Of a DNA stretch of 64,000 nucleotides, positions 39,675 to 48,522 are shown piece after piece. The stretch is taken from NCBI RefSeq assembly GCF_008843145.1, contig NZ_CP030265.1, forward strand, positions 1,846,001-1,910,000, read 5' to 3'. Numbering within the stretch: the first letter of the stretch is position 1; each line of letters begins with the position of its first letter. The DNA is from Skermanella pratensis. GTDB taxonomy: Bacteria > Pseudomonadota > Alphaproteobacteria > Azospirillales > Azospirillaceae. Position numbers and translations under genes: made by a program. The notes under the pieces were generated by a model that made no database searches, was not told the DNA's origin, and worked only from the letters and a program-made list of their open reading frames with translations.

Positions 39675-39719
39675 GATCGTGGAATCGGGTATTGCTTGGC
39701 TATACCCGATTCCACGATC
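39675..39719 (+). terminator. Rho-independent-like terminator of the puf operon
   Basis: Perfect 18-bp inverted repeat (39675-39692 and 39702-39719) with a 9-base loop TGCTTGGCT, followed by AGTTTATTT. It lies 59 bp after pufC and just before the stop of the convergent vapC, so it may serve both strands. It marks the right end of the crtE-puf arm. Confidence 0.8.
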
Positions 39720-40107
39720 AGTTTATTTGGCCGATATCCGTCTTTGAAAAGTCGTTCCCCTTGAAAAGCAAAGGTGCATTCCGGGTCTTGGCTAGCGCGT
39801 ACGCGAAACAATCGCCGTAATTCAATCCGGCGGGATGACGACCTTTCCCATATTTGCGCCACGCTATGCGTGCAATCTCAGCCTGTTCCTGATCGACAGG
39901 CACGATTTCTATCCGGGCGCGGTAGAGGAAGAGATCCAGTTCACGTCCCGCCGCCTCGCCTTTGCGGGTCTCGATGACCATCGAAGCTTCCAGGAGATTC
40001 GCCGCGGACAGCAGTCTGGGCGTTCCAAGTCCGATTTCCTCCGATATCCGGGCGGCTTCGGGCTCTCCCAACAGGACGGCCAGGATAGCCGAGGTGTCGA
40101 TGACCAT
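39718..40107 (-). CDS. vapC: PIN-domain toxin, VapC family
   Basis: 129-aa PIN-domain ribonuclease, toxin of a type II module. Acidic active-site residues are in MVIDTSAILAVLLGEPEA (first Asp), ANLLEASMVIE (Glu) and LNYGDCFAYALAK (Asp pair region), with a last acidic residue in LLFKGNDFSKTD. The start overlaps the vapB stop by one base. GC is lower than in the surrounding PGC, fitting recent arrival. Confidence 0.93.
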   Translation of the reverse strand: MVIDTSAILAVLLGEPEAARISEEIGLGTPRLLSAANLLEASMVIETRKGEAAGRELDLFLYRARIEIVPVDQEQAEIARIAWRKYGKGRHPAGLNYGDCFAYALAKTRNAPLLFKGNDFSKTDIGQIN

Positions 40108-40361
40108 CAGCGTGGCAATCCGTGTTCATCATAGCCAAGGATCTCGTCGGCACTTCTAGCGTCGAGGTCCGGCAGAGCGCTGCAGCGTGCGCCGATCTCC
40201 ATCAATTCATCCGCCAGTCGCCTGCCGAACCTGTCGTTTCGAACACGTTGAAGCCGCTCCTCGGCCGCTTTGCGAACTGCTGTAGTCACAGCTTCGCCCG
40301 TAACCGCGGCGAGTTCGCGAACGATCTTTTCCGTACTCGGATCCTTGATGTTCAGCGGCAT
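40107..40361 (-). CDS. vapB: Antitoxin, VapB family (type II, PSK-like)
   Basis: 84-aa antitoxin of the Rv0623/PSK type. The N-terminus MPLNIKDPSTEKIVRELAA is the DNA-binding region; the C-terminal DARSADEILGYDEHGLP is the conserved toxin-binding end. Directly upstream of and overlapping vapC, the normal order. Probably autoregulated. Confidence 0.93.
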   Translation of the reverse strand: MPLNIKDPSTEKIVRELAAVTGEAVTTAVRKAAEERLQRVRNDRFGRRLADELMEIGARCSALPDLDARSADEILGYDEHGLPR

Positions 40362-40447
40362 TGCGGAAACCCAGGCATATTTTTTCTGCCTTTAAAGATA
40401 GAGCGGGTTCGTGGAGAAGGCAACGGGCTAGCGCCGTCGCCCTCCGA

Positions 40448-42526
40448 TCACTCCGCGCCCCAGCCGATCGCGTCGCGCAGGAAGCGGTAGCCCAACGCCG
40501 TGAAGGATGCGCGCTCCGAGTTGTCCTTGCCGTAGCCATGGCCGCCGGCGGCCGGTTCGTAGAAATGGGCGTCGTAGCCCATGGCCAGCAGCTTCGCCGC
40601 CATCTTGCGGGCGTGGCCGGGATGGACGCGGTCGTCGCGGCGGCTGGTCGCGATCAGGATCGGCGGATAGGGCTTGCCCGGCTCGGCGGTATGGTAGGCC
40701 GACAGGGGGCCGAGGAACGCCCAGTCCGACGGATCGTCGGGGTCGCCGTACTCGGCCATCCAGCTCGCCCCCGCCAGCAGCTTCGAATAGCGCCGCATGT
40801 CGATCAGCGGGATCGTGCAGAACAAGGCGCCGAACCGCTCCGGATAGCGAGTCAGCATGTTGGTGATCAGGATGCCGCCGTTCGAGCCGCCCTCGGCCGC
40901 GATGCGGTCAGGCCGGGTGACGCCGCGCCGTACCAGGTCTTGCGCGACCGCCGCGAAATCGTCGTGGGACAGCCGCTTGCCTTCGCGCCGGCCGGCCTCG
41001 TGCCAGGCGGTGCCGAACTCCCCGCCGCCCCGGATGCAGGCGATGACGCTGGTTCCCCCGCGCTCCAGCCACAGCTTGCCGATGGCGGAATTGTAGGACG
41101 GCAGCATCGAGATGGCGAACCCGCCATACCCGTAGAGGTGGACCGGCGCCTGTCCGCTGCTGTCGACCGGGCCGACCTGGAAATAGGGGATCGGGGTGCC
41201 GTCGCTGGACGCCGCCTCGTGGCGGGTCACCGCCAGTCCCGCCGGGTCGAACGCGCGCGGCGCCCGCTTCAGCAGTTCCGGCGCCTTGTCCGGCCGGATG
41301 AGATAGAGGGACTGCGGCGTCAGCGGGTCCTGGGCGTTGGCGAGCAGGTCGCCGTTGGATTCATCCTCCTCCACGTCCAGCGGCCAGACGCTGGCGACTC
41401 CCATGTCGGGCAATCCTGTTATCCGCGTGTGGGTCCATGCGTCCGAGATGGGCGGGGCAGGGGGCGTCCACACTTCGAACACCGGGCGCAGGTCGTCCAG
41501 GATCGACAGAACCAGCCGACCGGCGGGCATGAAGTATCCCTGGAGCGAGCGTCGCGGTTCCGGCTTGAACAGGGTCGCGAACTGCCGGCTTCCGTCAAGG
41601 AATTCACTGAGCCGGATCGCAAGCACGCTGTCCGCCTCATGCGTGGCGCCGCCGACCTCCCAGGGAACCCGCGGCTTGACCATCAGCCATCCGCGATGCC
41701 ACTGGGTCCAGGCGTCGGTCGGCAGCTCGAGCCGCGTCCTCGCACCGCCACGGTCGCCCATCCACTGCGTCGCGTTGAAGAAATCGACCTGCTCGGTGAA
41801 CCAGAGCGTTTCCGTCCCCGCGTCGCGTTCGACGTCGCCCCAGACGCTCATGCGATCCTCGGTCGTCTCGAAGATCACCGGCGCCGCGAGAGGATCTGTG
41901 CCGCGCCGCCACAGCCGCACCGTCCTGCCGTAGCCGGAGCGGGTCGCCATACCGTCGCCCAGGGAGGAGAAGATCAGCAGCGTGTCCCGGTCGAGCCACG
42001 CGGCCCCGCTCTTGGCCTCGTCCAGGCGGAACCCTCCGGGCACGAAGCTCCGGGTCGCCAGGTCGAACTCCCGCAGCACCGTGGCATCGCCGCCGCCCCG
42101 CGACAGGCTGAGGATCGCCAGGTCATGGCTGCCGGGCAGGGTGACCGGCGCGCCCCACACCCAGTCCTCGCCCTCGGCTTCCGACAGTTCGTCGAGGTCG
42201 AGCAGCACGTCCCACTCGGGCTTTTCGGTGCGGTAGCTCTCCAAGCTGGTGGTCCGCCAGAGCCCGCGCGGGTTCGCGGCATCCTTCCAGAAATTGAACA
42301 GCCTGTCGCCGCGCCGCGCGACGAACGGGATATTGTCCGGCCGGTCCAGGATCGCCGCCAGCGCGTCGCGGTCCCGCTCGAACGCCGCGTCGCCGAACCG
42401 CTCCAGGATCTCGGCGTTCCGTGCTTCCACCCACTCGACCGCGCGGGGGCCGTCGACCTCTTCGAGCCACAGGTACGGATCGTCGTCGGGCGCGTCGAGG
42501 GTCGGGCGCGGATCGGGAACAGCCAT
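40448..42526 (-). CDS. Prolyl oligopeptidase family (S9) serine peptidase
   Basis: 692-aa S9 family peptidase. The N-terminal part is a predicted beta-propeller (residues ~70-400), the C-terminal part an alpha/beta-hydrolase domain with the catalytic Ser in EGGSNGGIL, Asp in SRRDDRVHPGHA and His in AAGGHGYGKD. No signal peptide, so cytoplasmic. Start at ATG 42526 (MAVPDPRPT), then DDDPYLWLEEVDGPRA, the family N-terminus; an earlier in-frame start at 42598 adds a non-homologous piece. Not a photosynthesis gene; it lies in the accessory block between the PGC arms. Confidence 0.9.
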   Translation of the reverse strand: MAVPDPRPTLDAPDDDPYLWLEEVDGPRAVEWVEARNAEILERFGDAAFERDRDALAAILDRPDNIPFVARRGDRLFNFWKDAANPRGLWRTTSLESYRTEKPEWDVLLDLDELSEAEGEDWVWGAPVTLPGSHDLAILSLSRGGGDATVLREFDLATRSFVPGGFRLDEAKSGAAWLDRDTLLIFSSLGDGMATRSGYGRTVRLWRRGTDPLAAPVIFETTEDRMSVWGDVERDAGTETLWFTEQVDFFNATQWMGDRGGARTRLELPTDAWTQWHRGWLMVKPRVPWEVGGATHEADSVLAIRLSEFLDGSRQFATLFKPEPRRSLQGYFMPAGRLVLSILDDLRPVFEVWTPPAPPISDAWTHTRITGLPDMGVASVWPLDVEEDESNGDLLANAQDPLTPQSLYLIRPDKAPELLKRAPRAFDPAGLAVTRHEAASSDGTPIPYFQVGPVDSSGQAPVHLYGYGGFAISMLPSYNSAIGKLWLERGGTSVIACIRGGGEFGTAWHEAGRREGKRLSHDDFAAVAQDLVRRGVTRPDRIAAEGGSNGGILITNMLTRYPERFGALFCTIPLIDMRRYSKLLAGASWMAEYGDPDDPSDWAFLGPLSAYHTAEPGKPYPPILIATSRRDDRVHPGHARKMAAKLLAMGYDAHFYEPAAGGHGYGKDNSERASFTALGYRFLRDAIGWGAE

Positions 42527-42643
42527 GGCGGTAACTCTCGCATCGGTTCGTCGGAGGTCGAGAGCATCCGGCAGGACGGGAGCGAGTGCAAGTGTCAAGC
42601 ATTAAGGCAAATATGCTTTATCTACTGATGCGCGAAGGTTTAA

Positions 42644-42685
42644 GGATCACGGATGAACGGGATAGGCACGGATGGGCACGGATGG
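42644..42685 (+). repeat. Left inverted repeat of the GxxExxY element
   Basis: Degenerate repeats of CACGGAT (reverse complement ATCCGTG), four times in 42 bp. The reverse complement aligns with 43064-43105, best at the outer end (TTCATCCGTGATCC in both). It ends at the start codon of the GxxExxY gene. Confidence 0.8.
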
Positions 42686-43062
42686 TGGGAAAACTCGATG
42701 CAGCCGCGAGCGGGCTGACTGAACAGATCATCGGCGGGGCTTTTGACGTATCAAACAATCTGGGGCACGGCTTCCTTGAAGCCGTCTACAGGAACGCCCT
42801 TGCCGTCGAACTGGAATTCCGCGGCTTGTCGGTCGCGAAGGAGCAATCTTTTCCCGTTCACTATCGTGAAAAGAGGGTCGGATTCTACATCGCCGATCTG
42901 GTCGTCGAGAACATCGTGATCGTCGAAATGAAAGCCGTCGATGCACTGACCCAGTCCCACACATCACAAATATTGAACTATTTAAAGGCCAGCAATCTCC
43001 AGGTAGGTCTCCTATTCAACTTTGGGAAACCAAGACTCGAGTTCAAGCGTCTGCTTCTGTAG
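42682..43062 (+). CDS. GxxExxY protein
   Basis: 126-aa member of the GxxExxY family. The namesake motif is in NNLGHGFLEAVYRNAL; RVGFYIADLVVENIVIVEMKAV contains the D...E.K pattern of a PD-(D/E)XK nuclease fold, to which the family is thought to belong. No function is established. ATG 42682 is at the edge of the left inverted repeat; the frame stays open upstream through the repeat but homology starts at LTEQIIGGAFDV. GC is below that of its neighbours. The gene plus repeats looks like a small mobile or formerly mobile unit. Confidence 0.88.
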   Translation: MVGKLDAAASGLTEQIIGGAFDVSNNLGHGFLEAVYRNALAVELEFRGLSVAKEQSFPVHYREKRVGFYIADLVVENIVIVEMKAVDALTQSHTSQILNYLKASNLQVGLLFNFGKPRLEFKRLLL

Positions 43063-43063
43063 A

Positions 43064-43105
43064 ATCCGTGTCCATCCGTGGATATCCGTGTTCATCCGTG
43101 ATCCT
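43064..43105 (+). repeat. Right inverted repeat of the GxxExxY element
   Basis: Four copies of ATCCGTG separated by 2-3 bases (ATCCGTG-TCC-ATCCGTG-GAT-...), beginning next to the stop codon of the GxxExxY gene. It is the inverted counterpart of 42644-42685. It ends 22 bp before the stop of hemA. Confidence 0.8.
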
Positions 43106-43126
43106 GAGCGTCGCCAAACCATCCGC

Positions 43127-44347
43127 TCACGCCGCCTGCCGAAGCCCGATCTCCGCCCAGATCGCGGACAGCGCGTTGACCAGGTGGTCGATGTCGGCGT
43201 CGGTGTGCAGCGGCGAGGGGGTGATGCGGAGGCGCTCCGTGCCGCGCGCCACGGTCGGGTAGTTGATCGGCTGGACGTAGATGCCGTACCGGTCCAGCAG
43301 CATGTCGCTGATCAGCTTGCACAGGACGGGGTCGCGCACCATCACCGGCACGATGTGGCTCGGGTTGTCCAGCATCGGGATTCCGGCGGCGTCCAGCTTC
43401 CGGCGCACGGTCGCGACGCGGTCCTGGTGGCGCCGGCGCTCCGCGGCGCTGGCCTTCAGGTGCCGGATGCTGGCGAGCGCTCCCGCCGTCACCGCCGGGG
43501 GCAGGGACGTCGTGAAGATGAAGCCCGACGAGAAGCTCCGGACGAAGTCGCACAGCGGGGCCGACGCGGTGATATAGCCGCCGACCACGCCGAATGCCTT
43601 GCCCAGGGTCCCCTCGATCACCGTCAGCCGGTGCGCGATGCCTTCCCGCTCCGCGATGCCGCCGCCGCGCGGGCCGTACAGCCCGACCGCGTGGACCTCG
43701 TCCAGGTAGGTCATGGCGCCGTGGGCGTCGGCCACGTCGCACAGCTCGGCGATCGGGGCGATGTCGCCGTCCATGGAGTAGACGGATTCGAACGCCACCA
43801 GCTTCGGCACGCCGGGGTCCAGGGCCGACAGCCTGCGGTCCAGGTCGTCCGGATCGTTGTGGGCGAAGATGTGCCGCTCGGCGCGGCTATGACGGATGCC
43901 CTCGATCATCGAAGCGTGGTTGCCGGCGTCCGACAGCACGACGCAGCCGGGGATGCGCGACGCCAGCGTGCCCAGCGCCGCCCAGTTGGAGACGTAGCCC
44001 GAGGTGAACAGCAGCGCCGCCTCCTTCCCGTGAAGGTCGGCCAGTTCGCGCTCCAGAAGCACGTGGTAGTGGGTGGTGCCCGAGATGTTGCGGGTCCCGC
44101 CGGCACCCGCCCCGCAGCGGTCGATCGCCTCGTGCATCGCCGCCAGGACGGACGGATGCTGGCCCATGCCGAGATAGTCGTTGGAGCACCAGATCGTCAC
44201 CGTTCCGGCCCGCTCGCCGTCGACGTAATGCGCCGCCTTTGGAAACTCGCCGGCCCGCCGCTCCAGCTCGGCGAAGATACGGTAGCGTCCCTCGTCACGG
44301 AGGCCGTCGAGCTGATCGCGGAAATAGCCTTCGAATTCGAAACTCAT
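43127..44347 (-). CDS. hemA: 5-aminolevulinate synthase
   Basis: 406-aa PLP enzyme making 5-aminolevulinate from glycine and succinyl-CoA, the first committed step of tetrapyrrole synthesis in alphaproteobacteria. Visible blocks: [34 protein letters not shown] (cofactor Asp and His), [15 protein letters not shown] (PLP-binding Lys). GGAGG is five bases before ATG 44347 (MSFEFEGYF). It overlaps the puhE stop and ends the bchF-to-hemA operon, so this copy is probably expressed with photosynthesis genes. Confidence 0.97.
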   Translation of the reverse strand: MSFEFEGYFRDQLDGLRDEGRYRIFAELERRAGEFPKAAHYVDGERAGTVTIWCSNDYLGMGQHPSVLAAMHEAIDRCGAGAGGTRNISGTTHYHVLLERELADLHGKEAALLFTSGYVSNWAALGTLASRIPGCVVLSDAGNHASMIEGIRHSRAERHIFAHNDPDDLDRRLSALDPGVPKLVAFESVYSMDGDIAPIAELCDVADAHGAMTYLDEVHAVGLYGPRGGGIAEREGIAHRLTVIEGTLGKAFGVVGGYITASAPLCDFVRSFSSGFIFTTSLPPAVTAGALASIRHLKASAAERRRHQDRVATVRRKLDAAGIPMLDNPSHIVPVMVRDPVLCKLISDMLLDRYGIYVQPINYPTVARGTERLRITPSPLHTDADIDHLVNALSAIWAEIGLRQAA

Positions 44348-45165
44348 CATTGCCTCCGGTTTGTCGAAATCTGTGTCGAGATCGCTGCTGGCAGCGTGAC
44401 GCCGCTCTCGCGGGCCGACAGGTACCAGGACCACAGCGCCGCCGCGGGCAGGGGCAGCACCAGCAGCCAGTGCTCCAGCAGCGCCAGCGCCATCAGGGTC
44501 GCGAGGAAGGTGAAACCCGCCGCGGTGAAGGCGTCGGCGTCCGGAGCGCCCGCCGCCTGGATCAGCAGCAGCATGGCGACGGTGGAACCCGTCACCGACA
44601 CCGGGAAGAAGACGTTCATCGGGCGCTTGCGGAAATAGGTCGCCAGATACTTCAGATGGTCGGGCAGGAACTCCTGGCCCAGGTTCGGTACGCCGAGGAA
44701 GACATTGACCTTGGCGCTCAGCCGCAGGACCCATAGCAGCAGGAAGGTCCACAGCCCGACCTGGTTCTCTCCGCCCCAGGTCAGGGCCGCGATCAGGGCC
44801 GCCGACGCCGCGATGGAGACTTCATGGTAAGCCACCACGGCGATGGCGTTCCGCAGGTGCCGCCAGCCGGTCGCCCCCGGCGGACTCGCGATCCGGCGCG
44901 GTCCCGTGACCAGCCCCATCAGGAAGCTGATCTCGTTCCAGCCCCAGACCGCCAGCGCGCAGGTGAAGGCGATGAAAGCGCCGGAAACGCTCGCGTCCGA
45001 CCGGCCCGCCGCCAGCCCGTACAGCGCCAGCACCGCCAGCGCCCCGGCGCCCGTCAGGCTCCAGCGGAAGGTTCGGGGAGCCAGGCCGTCGAGATAGACG
45101 ATCAGCCCCGTGCTGAACCACCACAGGAACAGCGTGTAGAGCACCGGAAGCGCATGTTCGGACAC
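44347..45165 (-). CDS. puhE: Photosynthetic complex assembly protein PuhE (DUF3623)
   Basis: 272-aa membrane protein with about seven hydrophobic helices, needed for normal reaction-centre/LH1 levels in Rhodobacter. [14 protein letters not shown] at the N-terminus, [19 protein letters not shown] and [21 protein letters not shown] are family blocks. It lies between acsF and hemA in the same direction, the usual place. Confidence 0.95.
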   Translation of the reverse strand: MSEHALPVLYTLFLWWFSTGLIVYLDGLAPRTFRWSLTGAGALAVLALYGLAAGRSDASVSGAFIAFTCALAVWGWNEISFLMGLVTGPRRIASPPGATGWRHLRNAIAVVAYHEVSIAASAALIAALTWGGENQVGLWTFLLLWVLRLSAKVNVFLGVPNLGQEFLPDHLKYLATYFRKRPMNVFFPVSVTGSTVAMLLLIQAAGAPDADAFTAAGFTFLATLMALALLEHWLLVLPLPAAALWSWYLSARESGVTLPAAISTQISTNRRQ

Positions 45166-45181
45166 GGGCGATGTCTCCGCT

Positions 45182-46246
45182 CTACCAGGCCGGGGCCAGA
45201 TGGATGTCCTGCGGCAGCGTATTGGACCGGGCCGGCAGCATGTAGAGCCGTGCGAAGGTCGCCGCTCCCGCCAGTCCCAGCGCCGCCCGCTTCAGCTTGC
45301 CGCCGACGCCTCCCTGCCGCGCCGCCGCGGCGCGGGCGTTCGAGATCTCGATCAGCCGCTCCAATCCCGCGCGGAACTTCGGATTGTCGATGTCCAGGGT
45401 TAGCGGGAAGACCTGCTTGGAAATCTCCGTCGTGATCCGGAACACCGTGAAATCATACTCGCTCGGATCGAGCCCCAGCGCCTTGTGGAACTCCGGCCGC
45501 ATGTGGTCCCGGACGAACATCGTCGCGAAGACCGCCAGCAGGAAGAACTTGATCCACAGTTTGTTGCCGCCGCTCAGCAGCGACGGGTTGGCCCGCATCA
45601 GCAGCGCGAAAGCCTCGCCGTGGCGGAACTCGTCGTTGCACCACTTCTCGAAGAATTTGAAGATCGGGTGGAACCGCCGGTCCGGGTTGCGCTCCAGCTG
45701 GCGATAGATCGTGATGTATCGGGCATAGCCGATCTTCTCCGACAGGTACGTGGCGTAGAAGATGAACTTCGGCTTGAAGTAGGTGTATTTCTTGGCCTTG
45801 GTCAGGAAGCTCATGTCCACGCCGATGCCGAAGTCCTTCAGCGTGTCGTTGATGAACCCGGCGTGCCGGGACTCGTCCCGGGCCATGAAGGCGAACAGTT
45901 CCTGGATGTCGGGGTTCTTCACCCGCTTCTTGGTCTCGGCGTAGAGCACGCAGCCCGAGAACTCCGCCGTCAGCGAACTGACCAGGAAATCGACGAATTC
46001 CTTCCGCAGCCCTTCCGGCATCTCGTCGAGGTTGTTGGTGAATTCCGGCGTCCGAGTGAAGTGCTTCTTGTTGTCGTCGCGGCGCAACTCGGCCATGACC
46101 GTGTCCCACTCGGCGCGGACGGCGTCGACGTCCAGCTTGTCCATCGCCTCATAGTCGGTCGTGTAGAAGCGCGGGCTCAGCATCGTGTCTTCCTGGGCCA
46201 TGCGCGTGCTGGTATTGGGGGCGCCACCGCCTTCCATGGGGATCAT
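45182..46246 (-). CDS. acsF: Aerobic magnesium-protoporphyrin IX monomethyl ester cyclase
   Basis: 354-aa oxygen-dependent diiron enzyme that forms the isocyclic ring E. Diiron ligands are in two ExxH motifs, [13 protein letters not shown] and [13 protein letters not shown], plus Glu in [10 protein letters not shown]. Its presence means bacteriochlorophyll can be made with oxygen. The ATG at 46246 overlaps the stop of the preceding small ORF (ATGA); a later Met ([15 protein letters not shown]) is possible but the overlap supports the first. Some AcsF enzymes need the partner BciE/Ycf54; no such gene is seen here. Confidence 0.96.
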   Translation of the reverse strand: MIPMEGGGAPNTSTRMAQEDTMLSPRFYTTDYEAMDKLDVDAVRAEWDTVMAELRRDDNKKHFTRTPEFTNNLDEMPEGLRKEFVDFLVSSLTAEFSGCVLYAETKKRVKNPDIQELFAFMARDESRHAGFINDTLKDFGIGVDMSFLTKAKKYTYFKPKFIFYATYLSEKIGYARYITIYRQLERNPDRRFHPIFKFFEKWCNDEFRHGEAFALLMRANPSLLSGGNKLWIKFFLLAVFATMFVRDHMRPEFHKALGLDPSEYDFTVFRITTEISKQVFPLTLDIDNPKFRAGLERLIEISNARAAAARQGGVGGKLKRAALGLAGAATFARLYMLPARSNTLPQDIHLAPAW

Positions 46247-46545
46247 TGCGTCCTGCCTTCGGAAAATCCGACTTCATAGAGTTCGGTCAGTTCGAGATAT
46301 CCCGCGAGCCGGGCCCGCAGGCGTTCCATCGGGCCGGCGCGCACCACGGTGGCCCGGCGGTAGTAGAAATGCTGTGTGCCGAACGGGACCCCGGCCGGCG
46401 CGTCGTGCACGATCACCTCGTCGCCCGGACCCACCTCGATCCCGTCCAGATCCACATAGGCGTGGACGCTGTCGGGCGTGATCTCGATATCGACGGTGCA
46501 GGGCACTTCGATGGTGCGGTCCCCGCTGCTCCAGGCTGCCATCAT
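46243..46545 (-). CDS. Conserved small protein between puhC and acsF
   Basis: 100-aa soluble protein without signal peptide or helix. [22 protein letters not shown], a beta-rich core, then [20 protein letters not shown] and [20 protein letters not shown]. Its start overlaps the puhC stop and its stop overlaps the acsF start (both ATGA), a fixed position in many purple-bacterial PGCs. Function unknown; coupling with acsF suggests a role in the cyclase step or in reaction-centre assembly. Confidence 0.82.
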   Translation of the reverse strand: MMAAWSSGDRTIEVPCTVDIEITPDSVHAYVDLDGIEVGPGDEVIVHDAPAGVPFGTQHFYYRRATVVRAGPMERLRARLAGYLELTELYEVGFSEGRTQ

Positions 46546-47015
46546 GGCCCGTTTCCTCCGGCGTTCATCATGTTGGCGAAAGCCTCGGCGTTGGTCGGGC
46601 CGAAGGCTTCCAGGTTGATCACCCTGCCGGTCGCGGGATCGTCCAGGGACAGGCGCCCGTCGGCCCAGCGGGTCAGCACGAAGGGCGGTTCGATCCCGAC
46701 GCCCTGGCGCTTGCGTTCCCGGGCAAGCCCGCGCAGCGCGCCGCGCACGAAGCCGTTGGTGCCCGGCTCCACCACGCCGGCGATCCGCCCGGTCCGGACA
46801 TCGGTGATGGCGATGGAGCCATCCGTCCTGTCCTCGAACCGGAGCTGCCGGCTCTCGACCAGGGCCGCCTCCGGCATCTGCACGGTTCCCAGCCCGCTCA
46901 CCCGCGCCACGGTCGCCGCCGACACGGTGAAGGCGAGCAGGGCCGCGGCCCCGATCAGCGCCCCGCGCGGGAAGACGGCATCGACCGTTCCGGTGTCCAT
47001 GCCCCGGGATCTCAT
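46542..47015 (-). CDS. puhC: Photosynthetic complex assembly protein PuhC
   Basis: 157-aa membrane-anchored protein required for efficient LH1/reaction-centre assembly. One N-terminal helix (LIGAAALLAFTVSAATVA), then a periplasmic domain with GSIAITDVRTGRIAGVVEPG and FVRGALRGLARERKRQGVG, the family signature. ATGA overlap with puhB and with the next ORF. Confidence 0.93.
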   Translation of the reverse strand: MRSRGMDTGTVDAVFPRGALIGAAALLAFTVSAATVARVSGLGTVQMPEAALVESRQLRFEDRTDGSIAITDVRTGRIAGVVEPGTNGFVRGALRGLARERKRQGVGIEPPFVLTRWADGRLSLDDPATGRVINLEAFGPTNAEAFANMMNAGGNGP

Positions 47016-47701
47016 GTGGATGCACTCCCCAGCGCGCCGACCCGCTGCGCCTTGCGACGGCGGGCGACGGTCGGAATGGGGGCCGGAAGGGCGGCCGCGG
47101 CGTTGGCGGCGGGGACGCCCGCGGTGGCCGCGCTCAGCGCGTCGGCCAGGATGCCGGCGACGCGGGATGCTTCGGGGATCGCGCGCAGCATCGGTTCGGG
47201 ACGGCTCACCCGCCATGGGCGGGCGTGCGGCCACAGCAGGAGCCAGGCGATCCGACTGCCCTCGGTCAGCGCCAGCGGGATGTCGCCGCTGCCGTCGGCG
47301 TGAACCTTCAGCCCGGCGGAGCCGACCAGCCGGAACGGGATGTTCAGCGCCATCGGCAGCGCTATGCCGAACCGCATCACGATCCGCTTGTCGGTCACGG
47401 TGTACATCGTCGAACGCGCCGATCCCCAGGCGAACAGAAGCACCAGCCCCAGCGCGCAGCCTGCCCAAGGCACGAAGCCCAGCGTGGACAGGACGGCATC
47501 CAGGGGAGCCACGCCGTCATGAACCTGGACCACGCCGCGCCAGACCAGCAGCACGCCGAAATATCCAGCCAGCTTGTTGACATGGAGCCCCCGGCGGGCC
47601 AGCGACTTCCAGTCCGGCCGGCCCTGCCACAGCATCCTCTCCCCGGCCGGCAGCGGTTCGGGCAGGCCCGGCACCGGCTCGGTGTCGTATTCCGTCCTCA
47701 T
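47012..47701 (-). CDS. puhB: Photosynthetic complex assembly protein PuhB (PH domain)
   Basis: 229-aa bPH2-domain membrane protein that assists reaction-centre assembly. GERMLWQGRPDWKSLARRG is the N-terminal block, two hydrophobic helices follow, then the PH-like part TMYTVTDKRIVMRFGIALPM. Overlaps puhA and puhC by four bases each. Confidence 0.93.
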   Translation of the reverse strand: MRTEYDTEPVPGLPEPLPAGERMLWQGRPDWKSLARRGLHVNKLAGYFGVLLVWRGVVQVHDGVAPLDAVLSTLGFVPWAGCALGLVLLFAWGSARSTMYTVTDKRIVMRFGIALPMALNIPFRLVGSAGLKVHADGSGDIPLALTEGSRIAWLLLWPHARPWRVSRPEPMLRAIPEASRVAGILADALSAATAGVPAANAAAALPAPIPTVARRRKAQRVGALGSAST

Positions 47702-48483
47702 ATCAGCGGCTCCTGGCGCTGCGGCGTGGCGTAGAGATGCCCGCTGGCGTAGTAGGCCGTGATCTTGTCCTCCTCCAGCTTGGTGATCTGGTTCGGGTTC
47801 TTGATCGCGGGCACGTCGGCGAACTGGTGGGACAGGATCGACTTGACCTTGACCTTGCGGTTCCAGGTATCGATCCGGACGAAGCGCATGGGCAGCAGCA
47901 CGATCCTTTGCCCGGTCGGCGAGGGAATCTCGACCTCGAGGTAATGGATCGCCGGCTCCGACCGGTCCACCCAGGCCTCTCGGACATCGCCGGCCACATA
48001 GCCGTCGGCCGCGATCACCTCCATGCCGATCGGGTTGGGATCGCGGGTCGGGATGAAGAAGTCCGGGGCCACCCGCAATGGGACGATGCGGTTCTCGTCC
48101 TCGGCCGTCAGCTCCGGCTTGTCCTCGCGCATCGCCCAGGCCGCCGGTCCGACGCCGTCGAGCATCGGGTTGCCGGTCGGCACCAGCGGCGCTCCGGGCC
48201 ACAGGCCCGACGGAAGGGCGGCGATTTCCCGCTCGTCCGGGTTGCCCGGCGGCGCCGAATAGGTCGAGCCGTCGCGCATCAGGAAGATCTTGGGGGCCGG
48301 GATCGGCGGGTAGCCCTGGACCTTCACGCGGGGCGACCGATCCGACCGGTCGGACACCAGCGGGTAGCCTTCCCGCTTGTCCTCCTGGTGCAGGTAGTAG
48401 ATCAGGCCGGCGAAGAAGATCCAGAACGCGTACAGGACGACCTGGGCCACGTCGATGTAGCTCGTGATGGCTCCTGTTTCCAT
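47698..48483 (-). CDS. puhA: Photosynthetic reaction centre H subunit
   Basis: 261-aa subunit capping the cytoplasmic side of the reaction centre. METGAITSYIDVAQVVLYAFW begins the single N-terminal helix, followed by FAGLIYYLHQEDKREGYPL; the PRC-like globular domain includes DGYVAGDVREAWVDRSEP and FVRIDTWNRKVKVKSIL. GGAGG precedes ATG 48483. Follows lhaA by 39 bp. Confidence 0.97.
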   Translation of the reverse strand: METGAITSYIDVAQVVLYAFWIFFAGLIYYLHQEDKREGYPLVSDRSDRSPRVKVQGYPPIPAPKIFLMRDGSTYSAPPGNPDEREIAALPSGLWPGAPLVPTGNPMLDGVGPAAWAMREDKPELTAEDENRIVPLRVAPDFFIPTRDPNPIGMEVIAADGYVAGDVREAWVDRSEPAIHYLEVEIPSPTGQRIVLLPMRFVRIDTWNRKVKVKSILSHQFADVPAIKNPNQITKLEEDKITAYYASGHLYATPQRQEPLI

Positions 48484-48522
48484 CGGTGACCTCCGCACGT
48501 TTAAGTTGTTGACCGGGACAAG

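Noticed and set aside
42644-43105. ATCCGTG arrays considered as a CRISPR
   Set aside because: Units are 7 bases with 2-3 base gaps, inverted on the two sides of a gene; there are no spacers and no cas genes.
48484-48522. Possible PpsR operator between lhaA and puhA
   Set aside because: GTTGACC and GGACAAG half-sites are present but no TGT-N12-ACA spacing on either strand.
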